Shown in pieces: positions 1 to 5,744 of a stretch of DNA of 5,816 bases; the stretch's first letter is position 1, and each line of letters starts with the position of its first letter. The position numbers were made by a program, and so were the translations under genes. The stretch is from a bacterium (GTDB taxonomy: Bacteria; Krumholzibacteriota; Krumholzibacteria; LZORAL124-64-63), in NCBI GenBank assembly GCA_030592025.1, contig JAUUZX010000128.1, forward strand, positions 1 to 5,816, in the 5' to 3' direction. The notes under the pieces are model-generated. The model saw only the letters and a list, made by a program, of their open reading frames with translations. It was not told where the DNA came from and did no database searches.

Positions 1-155
1 CCGCCTATCAGTCTGACGGCACTGGCGGACGGACCTGTCCGGTGAAAAACAGCATGATTCGTGCCGGACAGCAATCCTGGACTCATAGTGTATTAGCGCG
101 GGAAACAGGGAAAACCTCTAACGTGACGCCACAGGAGTCTCGGCCCGGTCGCCGG

Positions 156-184
156 TTGACCCGCCGCCGGGGGCGTAATACGGT
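156..184 (+). promoter_or_regulatory. Candidate sigma70-type promoter for the SGNH-like lipoprotein gene
   Basis: A -35-like TTGACC (156-161) is followed after 17 bases by a -10-like TACGGT (179-184). The -35 box is good (5 of 6), but the -10 box matches only at the outer positions. It lies about 59 bases upstream of the ATG at 243 and points the right way. The spacing is canonical, but the weak -10 and the high GC of the region make a chance match possible. Confidence 0.3.
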
Positions 185-231
185 CCGGGTCGGTCGACGA
201 GGCCGGAGTTCGCGGAGGGATGATCAACGAT

Positions 232-236
232 AGGAG
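232..236 (+). promoter_or_regulatory. Ribosome binding site deciding the start at 243
   Basis: AGGAG ends six bases before the ATG at 243, a near-ideal Shine-Dalgarno spacing. It supports this ATG over the in-frame ATG four codons into the protein. Confidence 0.75.
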
Positions 237-242
237 CCCGCC

Positions 243-1250
243 ATGCGATCGATGCGATGGATCCTGGCCCCGACGTTCGCCGCTTTCCTTGTGCCCCTGA
301 TCCTGATCTCCTCCTGCGACGACACCGGCAGTCCCGAAGTGGCGATGGACGAATCCCACTCACCGCTCGTCCCCCTGATCGCCGAGGGCGTTCCGCCTTC
401 CGACACGGTCGAACCGGCCGCGGCGACCTGGACCCAGCCCCGCCGCGTCGTCTGGATACACCGCTCGGTGGGCGGCAACATCATCCGTAAAGGCGACGTG
501 GACATGTACGACGTGCTGGACAGCCTGAACGCCGTCCACGGCACGGACCTCGAATTATGGCACCACTTCAGCGGCGGGCCACCCTACTGGAACCGCTACT
601 ACGACGGCGACGACGCCCAGGTGATACCCAACTTCGGTCCGGCCTTGGACGAGAGCAACCAGCTCCACCCCCAGCACCTGATGCGGATCTTCTGCTCCGA
701 CGACCCGCAGTACGTTGCCGCACGCGATTCCATTGACGAGTTCAAGCTGATCCTCTTCAAGAGCGGCTACGACAACACGGTCCCCTATGGCACCGACCGG
801 ACCGGGCTCTGGCGCGACTGCTACCGCGCCATGAAGGACAGTCCGCTGCTGTCCGATCCGTCGCGCCGCGTCATCGTGATGGGTTTTCCGCCATTGCGGT
901 ACGGCCTCGGCGCGGCCACGCAGGCCGACGCCGACAGCTGCCGCGCCTTCAACGAATGGCTGGTCGAGGACTTCGTCGCCGACCGCGACAACCTGTTCGG
1001 CTTTCCCTTGTGGGACATCATGGCCGGCCCGAACAACTGGCTGCGACCGCAATACGAGATGATCGACGTTGCCATCGACTCCCACCCCAACGAGTACGGA
1101 TCGGAGATCATCGGCCGGTATCTGATGCGGTTCATCCACGAGGTGGCCCGGCAGGAGGGCGATACCGAGCCGGGGCAGTGGCCCCGAGGGGCGAGGCACT
1201 TCGAGCGGCACGAGGAGACGGTCCGCTTCATTCCTGACCGGCGGCCCTAG
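243..1250 (+). CDS. Predicted SGNH-hydrolase-like lipoprotein
   Basis: A 335-residue exported protein, probably an esterase or acyl/carbohydrate-ester hydrolase on the periplasmic side of a membrane. Residues 1-24 form a basic then hydrophobic signal ending in ISSC, which would make Cys25 the lipidated residue. Asp26 and Asp27 follow; Asp at +2 retains lipoproteins in the inner membrane in E. coli, which may not apply here. A disordered linker runs to about residue 66. The core then shows a strand plus HRSVGGN (73-79), which I read as a variant of SGNH block I with Ser75 as nucleophile, FKSGYDN (172-178) at the block III position, a strand ending VIVMGFPPL (210-218), and DSHPNEYG (279-286) as the block V Asp/His pair. 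This pattern fits the families with HxS in place of GDS. Fold assignment is from motif order only and the substrate is unknown. It appears to be monocistronic; its stop codon overlaps the stop of a minus-strand remnant. Confidence 0.75.
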   Translation: MRSMRWILAPTFAAFLVPLILISSCDDTGSPEVAMDESHSPLVPLIAEGVPPSDTVEPAAATWTQPRRVVWIHRSVGGNIIRKGDVDMYDVLDSLNAVHGTDLELWHHFSGGPPYWNRYYDGDDAQVIPNFGPALDESNQLHPQHLMRIFCSDDPQYVAARDSIDEFKLILFKSGYDNTVPYGTDRTGLWRDCYRAMKDSPLLSDPSRRVIVMGFPPLRYGLGAATQADADSCRAFNEWLVEDFVADRDNLFGFPLWDIMAGPNNWLRPQYEMIDVAIDSHPNEYGSEIIGRYLMRFIHEVARQEGDTEPGQWPRGARHFERHEETVRFIPDRRP

Positions 1251-1411
1251 AAGTACACGATGGCCCGCAACTGCTCGCGTGTCTCCACGGCGAGTTCCTC
1301 GATGGGTTCGATCCGCTCGGTGTCCGTGGCGATCCACAGGGCGATCTCCTCTTGGTCCCGAATTGGGTGCCAGTCGCCGAATGGCCGGCAAGCTGAACCC
1401 GGACGCCAGGA
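1247..1411 (-). pseudogene. C-terminal remnant of an unidentified gene
   Basis: Read on the minus strand, this 54-codon stretch is open from a TAA at 1412-1414 to a TAG at 1247-1249 and has no convincing start. From about 1384 downward it reads FGDWHPIRDQEE, then IALWIATDTERIEPIEEL, and ends LRAIVYF. About 37 of the last 43 codons end in G or C, like the intact genes, and the composition (acidic, amphipathic, Trp-containing) looks like real protein. Just upstream the coding appearance moves to another frame (LLVKYKEVILASGF, about 1396-1440), which suggests a frameshift. I do not recognise the family. It could also be an intact gene end brought here by rearrangement. Confidence 0.4.
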
Positions 1412-1589
1412 TTACCTCTTTGTACTTGACCAGTAGGGGCGGCAATTGCCGACACGCGCAACCCCGCATCAACCGCGGCGCCGACCCTTGTTTCGCACAC
1501 TGAAACCTGCGGCGTACCAAAACGACCCCCCTTCCCCCGTTTTGTCTGGAGAAGGCGCTTTTCCATGGGGCGGGAACAATTCCGCGCGC
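1412..1589. other. Gap between convergent units, no gene seen
   Basis: The space between the remnant and the DUF1254 gene holds no supported gene. A minus-strand frame around 1396-1440 reads LLVKYKEVILASGF and may be the frameshifted upstream part of the remnant. A 7-bp inverted repeat, CAAAACG at 1518-1524 and CGTTTTG at 1538-1544, has a 13-base C-rich loop. No convincing terminator with a T-run was found for either flanking gene. Confidence 0.5.
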
Positions 1590-3137
1590 TTAATCCATCT
1601 TCTCAAAGTCGCCGGGCTTCCAGGTCCGGTCGAAGAAGGCCTGATCGGGGCCGTAGAGGCGGATCAGGCTGAACCACCCCTTGCCCGGTACGGTCTTCAC
1701 CCAGTTCTTCTCCTTGCCTGCGGGCGCGTCAGGTCCGAAGTAGAGCATAGTGGAGCCGTCCGCGTTCTGTTCCGGATTGTCGCGTGAGCCGATGGACGGA
1801 TACGGCTGCCCGTTGTCCAGCCCCGCCGCCGTGGTGGCATCGTAGGCGGTCAGGGACCAGAACAGCCGGGCGGGGACGTTCGGCGGCAGCGTGATGCTGT
1901 ACGTGTGGTCGCCCACCAGGAAGTTGCCGTCGCTGTCCTTGTAGGCGCCCGCGTACTTCGCACCGATCCCCACGCGTGATGTGATCATCGCCGTGCTTAT
2001 GGAATAGTGGTTGATGAACATGTGCGCCTTGGCGTTCACGTCCGTGTGTTTCGTTTCGCGTGTCCTGAACTCTTCGTCGAGTCCCACGCGCATGAAGTCG
2101 TCCAGTTCGGTCTTGCCGTGGGCCACCCATTGGCGGTCCTCCCACCAGATCCCCTTGTCCTCGCGGTCGGAGTTCGCGGCGATGTTCTTGGCCATCTTCC
2201 AGGCCGTGAGAGCGGCCTTGTCGAGCAACTCCTTCTGCCGCGCGTTCGGCGCGAAGGTCTTGCCTTTGGCGATGCCCAGCGTGGCGAGCACACCGTGCAT
2301 GTAGGGGTCCGTATCGTCCACGACGTCGTCCTGGATGAAGCGGTCGAGCATTTCGAAATAGCTGGCATCCTGGGCAAAGAGATAGTCCGCCGGGACGTCG
2401 GAGGCATGCTTGAAATCCATGGGCTTCGCATCGCCCTCGAGGGGGTAGATCCGGACCTTCTCCATATTGTCCACGGCGGGCTTCAGGTTCGCCGCGTCGT
2501 CGAAGAAGCCGCGCGTGAAGACGAACACGCCGTTGGTGCGGCAGCGGTAGACGAAGTACTCGTCCTCGTCCACATCACCCTCGTATCCCGGGGGCAAGAT
2601 GAGGTACTTGCCGCCTTCGCCGCGGTCGGGACCGGGCAGGCCGATGTCTGCCAGGTACTTGATGCCGTCGATCTCCGGGCCCTCGATGGGCCGGTGCCAG
2701 ACATCGTCGATGAGCGCCTGCAACTTGGGCGGGGCCTCGATGACCATGGGCCCGTCCTTGGCCAGGTCGAGGAAGCCAATGCCGTAGATCACGTCCGAGT
2801 TGGGCGTGGTGATGATGGTGTTGGCCTTGAGGCGATTCTCGAAGACGGCGAAGACGTTGTAGCCCTCGCCGAAGGTCCGTGCCTGGCCCTCCTTCATGGC
2901 GTACATGTTCACCGAGGGCAGTGCCCAAAGGTAGGTCTGCACCGCGCGCTGGTAGTAGAGGTCTTCATCCAGAGCGACGGTCGTTTCCGGCGTCGGGTAG
3001 TCATTCACGAAGGCCAAGTCCACCGGATGCGCGTCCTGGTCGGCCGGACCGGGGCTGTTGCAGGCCGCAGTTGGCAACAGGAGGCCGAGCACCACAGTGA
3101 GCATGTATGCCCTTACTAGCGTTCCGGTACGAGTCAT
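1590..3137 (-). CDS. DUF1254/DUF1214 domain lipoprotein
   Basis: A 515-residue exported protein with the paired DUF1254 and DUF1214 domains, a widespread family of poorly defined function. Residues 1-25 form a signal peptide ending TAAC, with Cys26 as likely lipid site; Thr at -3 is less usual than Leu, so plain secretion is possible. The DUF1254 part spans about 60-185 and includes the hallmark TPNSDVIYG (111-119). A linker rich in charged residues follows (about 215-380), with a WWEDRQW segment (331-337). The DUF1214 part covers about 390-500, with FWSLTAYD (426-433), NWVK (478-481) and the closing LIRLYGP (491-497) and TWKPGD (505-510). Length and domain order are normal and no break is seen. 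AGGGGA on the minus strand (3145-3150) precedes the ATG by seven bases. It stands alone, with decayed genes upstream on the same strand. Confidence 0.92.
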   Translation of the reverse strand: MTRTGTLVRAYMLTVVLGLLLPTAACNSPGPADQDAHPVDLAFVNDYPTPETTVALDEDLYYQRAVQTYLWALPSVNMYAMKEGQARTFGEGYNVFAVFENRLKANTIITTPNSDVIYGIGFLDLAKDGPMVIEAPPKLQALIDDVWHRPIEGPEIDGIKYLADIGLPGPDRGEGGKYLILPPGYEGDVDEDEYFVYRCRTNGVFVFTRGFFDDAANLKPAVDNMEKVRIYPLEGDAKPMDFKHASDVPADYLFAQDASYFEMLDRFIQDDVVDDTDPYMHGVLATLGIAKGKTFAPNARQKELLDKAALTAWKMAKNIAANSDREDKGIWWEDRQWVAHGKTELDDFMRVGLDEEFRTRETKHTDVNAKAHMFINHYSISTAMITSRVGIGAKYAGAYKDSDGNFLVGDHTYSITLPPNVPARLFWSLTAYDATTAAGLDNGQPYPSIGSRDNPEQNADGSTMLYFGPDAPAGKEKNWVKTVPGKGWFSLIRLYGPDQAFFDRTWKPGDFEKMD

Positions 3138-3144
3138 GTCCTAT

Positions 3145-3150
3145 TCCCCT
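3145..3150 (-). promoter_or_regulatory. Ribosome binding site of the DUF1254 gene
   Basis: AGGGGA on the minus strand lies seven bases before the ATG at 3137. It is purine-rich with normal spacing and supports this start, from which a full signal peptide follows at once. Confidence 0.6.
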
Positions 3151-3183
3151 TTGTTTCTCTGAGTATGCGATGGCTCACTCATT

Positions 3184-3327
3184 CTACTGCGCCATGTCAT
3201 CACGTGGGCGGGAGCCGTCCTCGAACATGACGGGAGTCTTGATGACATTGGCCCGCTTGTCTACAGTGCAATTCCGCGAACTCGATCACCACTTGGCCGC
3301 GAGGAGCAGGAGGCGCCGCTGCGCGTC
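3184..3327 (-). pseudogene. Probable relic of a UDP-glucose/GDP-mannose dehydrogenase C-terminus
   Basis: On the minus strand, three short reading segments line up with the end of this dehydrogenase family. First comes RRLLLLAAKW (about 3318-3289), like the family's hydrophobic strand ending in TEW. Two extra bases later IEFAELH follows (3286-3266), like xEFRELD. After one extra base come seven residues and IKTPVMFEDG (about 3241-3212), like MKTPVIFDG, then RPRDDM and a TAG at 3184-3186. The spacing from the His to IKTPV equals the family's usual seven residues once the extra base is removed. At least two frameshifts, and a stop before the usual Tyr-Tyr and Gly-Arg end, mark it as non-functional. 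An intact enzyme would oxidise a nucleotide sugar for surface polysaccharide. The assignment is from remembered family motifs and needs a search. Confidence 0.42.
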
Positions 3328-3590
3328 ATCGCAGCAAGTCGGCGGAGCATGATCGCCGAGGCTACCCCCGACAGGACGACGAGCAGGACCACGATCCAGA
3401 AGAATCCATCGACTCCCGACTCCTTCAGCGGAACCGGCTCCCAGATGTAATCCGGGCCCAGGCTCGAAACCGAGCCCATGAAAATGATCGTGTCGGCCGC
3501 GGCATGAGCGATGATCGCCGGCAGAATCGAGCGGGCACACCAGGCGAGCAGCCCCAGCGACGCTCCCATGACGAAGAGCGCCCCCTGTGC
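3261..3590 (-). pseudogene. C-terminal fragment of a CPBP family intramembrane protease
   Basis: Minus-strand frame reading AQGALFVMGASLGLLAW, then SILPAIIAHAAADTIIF, a loop containing YIWEPVPL, and a hydrophobic helix FFWIVVLLVVLSGVASA. The SILPAIIAHAAAD segment is the third conserved motif of CPBP (CAAX-protease and bacteriocin-processing) membrane proteins, with its helix-embedded His. Domain similarity seems to stop near 3324; the remaining codons to the TAG at 3261-3263 run into the adjacent dehydrogenase relic. Upstream, an in-frame TAG (3591-3593) interrupts the frame, and the catalytic EExxxR motif, normally tens of residues earlier, is not found in any frame up to 3780. An ATG at 3569 could start a 102-residue product, but it would lack the catalytic half and has no good ribosome binding site. 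I call it a decayed gene. Confidence 0.65.
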
Positions 3591-3593
3591 CTA

Positions 3594-3784
3594 CCATTTA
3601 GTCCATCCGAGGCCCAATTGGCCGTCTGGAACCTGTTCGCCACTGCTCATACGGGTGTCCGGGAAGCCGTGAGCAGATCACTTCCGGCAATCCGTACCCG
3701 GATCTCGGATATGTACCGGTGATCTTCGACACCAGGGGTAATCGTAGCCGTCAGGCGGAACGCAGTGTAAGCGGTTGGAAGACC
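3594..3784. other. Intergenic stretch, no gene seen
   Basis: No convincing gene lies between the protease relic and the metalloenzyme leader. The minus-strand frame of the relic stays open above its TAG to an ATG at 3650 (reading MSSGEQVPDGQLGLGWTKW). This may be the wrecked upstream part of the same gene, but shows no CPBP motif. Another minus-strand frame (about 3650-3775, including HRYISEIRVRIAGSD) looks mildly protein-like without being recognisable. Confidence 0.4.
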
Positions 3785-3813
3785 TTGCGCCGCTGATCTC
3801 GGGTTCGCATACT
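3785..3813 (+). promoter_or_regulatory. Candidate promoter of the metalloenzyme gene
   Basis: TTGCGC (3785-3790) and CATACT (3808-3813) are separated by 17 bases, giving 3 of 6 and 4 of 6 matches to the sigma70 boxes. Transcription would begin near 3820, just before the terminator hairpin at 3836. Only 35 bases lie between the terminator and the ATG at 3907, so a promoter serving that gene would most easily fit here, upstream of the hairpin. Support is positional as much as by sequence. Confidence 0.35.
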
Positions 3814-3835
3814 GGGACCTACGGGGTACCATATC

Positions 3836-3871
3836 GAAGGCTCCTTCATCGGAAGGAGCCTTCCTTTTTTT
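3836..3871 (+). terminator. Intrinsic terminator, possibly an attenuator
   Basis: A perfect 12-bp stem, GAAGGCTCCTTC (3836-3847) paired with GAAGGAGCCTTC (3852-3863), has a four-base loop and is followed by a run of seven T after two C (3865-3871). This is a textbook rho-independent terminator reading on the plus strand; the other strand lacks a T-run. No plus-strand gene lies upstream after 1250, and the next gene starts 35 bases downstream. It may therefore end a very short leader RNA or control read-through into the metalloenzyme gene. It could also be left over from a lost gene. Confidence 0.85.
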
Positions 3872-3883
3872 CCTGGGACGCAA

Positions 3884-3903
3884 CTCCGGTCCAACCGGGA
3901 GGG
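3884..3903 (+). promoter_or_regulatory. Ribosome binding site within a possible hairpin
   Basis: GGGAGGG (3897-3903) contains GGAGG (3898-3902), four bases before the ATG at 3907, and decides that start. CTCCGGT (3884-3890) can pair with the ACCGGGAG ending at 3901, leaving one bulged G and a three-base loop, so the ribosome site could be masked. In such GC-rich DNA the pairing may be accidental. Confidence 0.5.
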
Positions 3904-3906
3904 ACC

Positions 3907-4794
3907 ATGCGCACGATCCTGTTGTTCGTCGACGGCTACGGCTGGGGCAGTCAGGACCCCACCACCAACCCGACCCTGACCTACGACGGCGACCTCCTCC
4001 GCCTGCCACCACGCCCAGTTGCCGACACTCCGGTCCCTCACGCCAGCGGCTGGACCCGCCCCATCGACGCGGTCCTCGGCGTCGACGGCGTGCCCCAGAG
4101 CGCCACCGGCCAGACCACCCTGCTCTCCGGCGTCAACGCCCAGGCCGCCTTCGGCAAGCACCTGACGGGTTTCCCCAACGACCTGCTGCGGTCGATCCTG
4201 CTGGAGCACTCGGTCCTCAAGCAGGTGGCCGACCGCGGCCACACGGCCTGCTTCCTCAACGCCTTCCGGCCCCGCTTCTTCGAGTTCCCCCGGGAGCGCC
4301 AGTTGCGCTTCTCGGCCACCACCGTGGCCAACCTGGCGGCCTACCTGCCCTTCTTCACCCTGGACGACGTGGCCGCCGGAACGGCCGTCTACCAGGACTT
4401 CAGCCACGTCGAGCTGCGGGCCAAGGGCTTCGACCTGCCACCCATGGCGCCGGCCGATGCGGGGCGGATCATCGCCGAGGCGTCACGCCGCTACGACTTC
4501 GTGCTCTACGAGTACTTCCAGACCGACAAGGCGGGGCACAGCGCCGATCCCCAACGCATCAAGGCCATCCTGACCGGGCTGGACGCTCTCCTGGCCTCCC
4601 TGCTGGCCGAGCGCGACGACGACCTCCTCGTGGTCCTCACATCCGACCACGGCAACCTGGAGGACGTCAGCACCCGTCGCCACACGACGAATCCCGTGCC
4701 GCTCATGGCCTGGGGTCCGGGGGCGAAGGATTTCGTGGATGGGATCACCAGACTGGATCAGGTGACGCCGGCGCTGGCGGCCCGTTACGGCTGA
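3907..4794 (+). CDS. Alkaline-phosphatase-superfamily metalloenzyme (phosphoglycerate-mutase-like fold)
   Basis: A 295-residue cytoplasmic protein with no signal peptide, predicted to be a two-metal phosphohydrolase or phosphotransferase. All six expected metal ligands are visible: Asp9 in LLFVDGYGWG, Asp207 and His211 in TDKAGHS, Asp247 and His248 in TSDHGN, and His259 in RRHTTNPVPL. The nucleophile region is GVPQSATGQTTLLSG (61-75); Ser or Thr there would form the phospho-enzyme, though I cannot say which. At 295 residues it is far shorter than cofactor-independent phosphoglycerate mutase (about 510), whose separate transferase domain is missing, so mutase activity is not implied. The frame is open further upstream to an ATG at 3775, but that would run through the terminator; the ATG at 3907 has the ribosome site and begins the first core strand. 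It overlaps the convergent hydrolase-fold gene by 10 bp. Substrate unknown. Confidence 0.9.
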   Translation: MRTILLFVDGYGWGSQDPTTNPTLTYDGDLLRLPPRPVADTPVPHASGWTRPIDAVLGVDGVPQSATGQTTLLSGVNAQAAFGKHLTGFPNDLLRSILLEHSVLKQVADRGHTACFLNAFRPRFFEFPRERQLRFSATTVANLAAYLPFFTLDDVAAGTAVYQDFSHVELRAKGFDLPPMAPADAGRIIAEASRRYDFVLYEYFQTDKAGHSADPQRIKAILTGLDALLASLLAERDDDLLVVLTSDHGNLEDVSTRRHTTNPVPLMAWGPGAKDFVDGITRLDQVTPALAARYG

Positions 4795-5675
4795 GCCACA
4801 TCGATCCGCGTCAGCAGATCCTGCACCGCCAGGGCCACCGCTTCGGGCTGTTCCTCATAAATGAAGTGCCCCGCACCGGCCACGACCCGCACCTCGAGGC
4901 GGCGGATCCCCGCTTCCAGCACAGCGACCTCCCGGGGATTCAGGGCGCCCTGATGGGGGGCGCCGCCTTGGAGCAGCACCACCGGGATGGCCAACTGGTG
5001 GAGGCGGGGCGCCAGAGGCGCGGGTTCGGCCTGCTCGCTCATGGTCAGGAAGGCGTCGATGGTGCCCTCGATGTCCCGACCGGTGCCGCGGAAGTAGTGG
5101 CGGAGGGTCCGCTTGTCGACCCAGGAGGCGTCGCCCGAGGCCTTGCGCAGGTCGTCGCCGAAGCGGTCCCGCAGCATGCAGGCGCCGCCCAGCTTGGCCA
5201 CCAACTTGGCCAGCTTCAGCCCCCTTCGCACCGTGGGGGTGGCCGCCGACTCGGCGGCGCCGCCCTCCACCGAAACCAGGCCGCGCACGAGGTCCGGCCG
5301 CTCCAGGGCCAGGCGCAGGGTCATGCTCGCGGCGACGCCCTGGGCCACCACCACGGCGTCGGCGACACCCGCGTGGTCCAGCGCCTTGGCGAGCCGATGG
5401 GCTTGGGCCGTGAGGGTGTAGTCGGCGTCGGCGGTGCGGTCGGAAAGGCCCACGCCCAGGGGCGTCACGGTGACTGTCCTCAGCCCTGCCTCGGCCAGGA
5501 TGTCTTGCAGATTGCGATACCCGTAGGCGCAGCCCGACAGGCCGGGCACCAGGACGACGACGGGAGCCGAGGGTGGGCCAACGTCAAGCATTGCAACGTG
5601 TTCGCCGGGGGCGACGGGCACCAGTACGGGGTTGGCGACCGCCAGCAGGGGCAGGATCAAGAGCAGGGTGGACAC
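4785..5675 (-). CDS. Alpha/beta-hydrolase-fold protein lacking the catalytic serine
   Basis: A 296-residue protein, counted from a GTG start. A hydrophobic leader (residues 2-14, LLLILPLLAVA) suggests export. Fold markers are VVVLVPGLSG (39-48, oxyanion-loop region), a strand and GVGLSD (74-79), the helix TLRLALERPDLVRGLV (119-134) after the nucleophile elbow, PVVLLQGG (231-238), and GAGHF (267-271) with His270. The elbow reads VVAQGVAAS where active relatives have VVGHSMGGA, so Gly113 stands where the serine should be. The acidic residue expected after PVVLLQGG is also absent (APHQ). It is probably a non-catalytic binding or structural member, or its active site has moved. AGGAGG five bases before the GTG decides this start over the ATG nine codons upstream at 5702. 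A partial gene lies 69 bases upstream on the same strand and may be co-transcribed. Confidence 0.85.
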   Translation of the reverse strand: MSTLLLILPLLAVANPVLVPVAPGEHVAMLDVGPPSAPVVVLVPGLSGCAYGYRNLQDILAEAGLRTVTVTPLGVGLSDRTADADYTLTAQAHRLAKALDHAGVADAVVVAQGVAASMTLRLALERPDLVRGLVSVEGGAAESAATPTVRRGLKLAKLVAKLGGACMLRDRFGDDLRKASGDASWVDKRTLRHYFRGTGRDIEGTIDAFLTMSEQAEPAPLAPRLHQLAIPVVLLQGGAPHQGALNPREVAVLEAGIRRLEVRVVAGAGHFIYEEQPEAVALAVQDLLTRIDVAQP

Positions 5676-5680
5676 GATGA

Positions 5681-5686
5681 CCTCCT
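5681..5686 (-). promoter_or_regulatory. Ribosome binding site choosing the GTG start at 5675
   Basis: A perfect AGGAGG on the minus strand lies five bases before GTG at 5673-5675. The upstream in-frame ATG at 5702 would place this element inside the coding region and has no comparable site of its own. Confidence 0.75.
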
Positions 5687-5744
5687 GGTCACCGGCAGAC
5701 ATGCAATTGTGGGACCGGAGTCGGGCCTGTTTTTCAACAACCTG

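Noticed and set aside
40..52. Shared TGAAAAACAG between the region near 43-52 and the minus strand near 5730
   Set aside because: Only ten bases match, and the flanks do not align; expected by chance at this window size.
42..233. Plus-strand 63-codon open frame before the lipoprotein gene
   Set aside because: Highly Arg/Gly-rich with no motif and no good ribosome site, and it overlaps the candidate promoter.
555..1520. Long minus-strand open frame of 321 codons opposite the SGNH-like gene
   Set aside because: It lies mostly antisense to a gene with clear motifs and a signal peptide, and its translation is rich in Arg, Gly and Val as expected of a shadow frame in GC-rich DNA.
1518..1544. Inverted repeat CAAAACG/CGTTTTG as a terminator between convergent genes
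   Set aside because: The stem has only 7 bp with a 13-base loop, and no T-run follows on either strand.
1446..1787. Plus-strand open frame of 113 codons at the end of the DUF1254 gene
   Set aside because: More than half is antisense to a conserved domain, the rest is low-complexity Pro/Arg-rich sequence, and no ribosome site precedes it.
2007..3119. Plus-strand open frame of 370 codons opposite the DUF1254 gene
   Set aside because: Its composition is Val, Gly, Glu and His rich and repetitive, typical of the reverse frame of a high-GC gene. The minus strand has recognisable domains.
3750..3831. tRNA-like ending with GGGTTCG and ACC-A before the terminator
   Set aside because: The T-arm does not pair: the bases after the TTCG loop do not complement those before it. 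No partner for the acceptor 3' strand lies upstream at the right distance.
3751..4407. Minus-strand open frame of 218 codons over the metalloenzyme
   Set aside because: Antisense shadow. The plus strand carries all six metal-binding residues of the family.
5703..5744. AT-rich TTTTTCAACAACC stretch after the partial gene as a terminator or mobile-element end
   Set aside because: No stem precedes it on either strand, and no matching copy or terminal repeat is present in the window.
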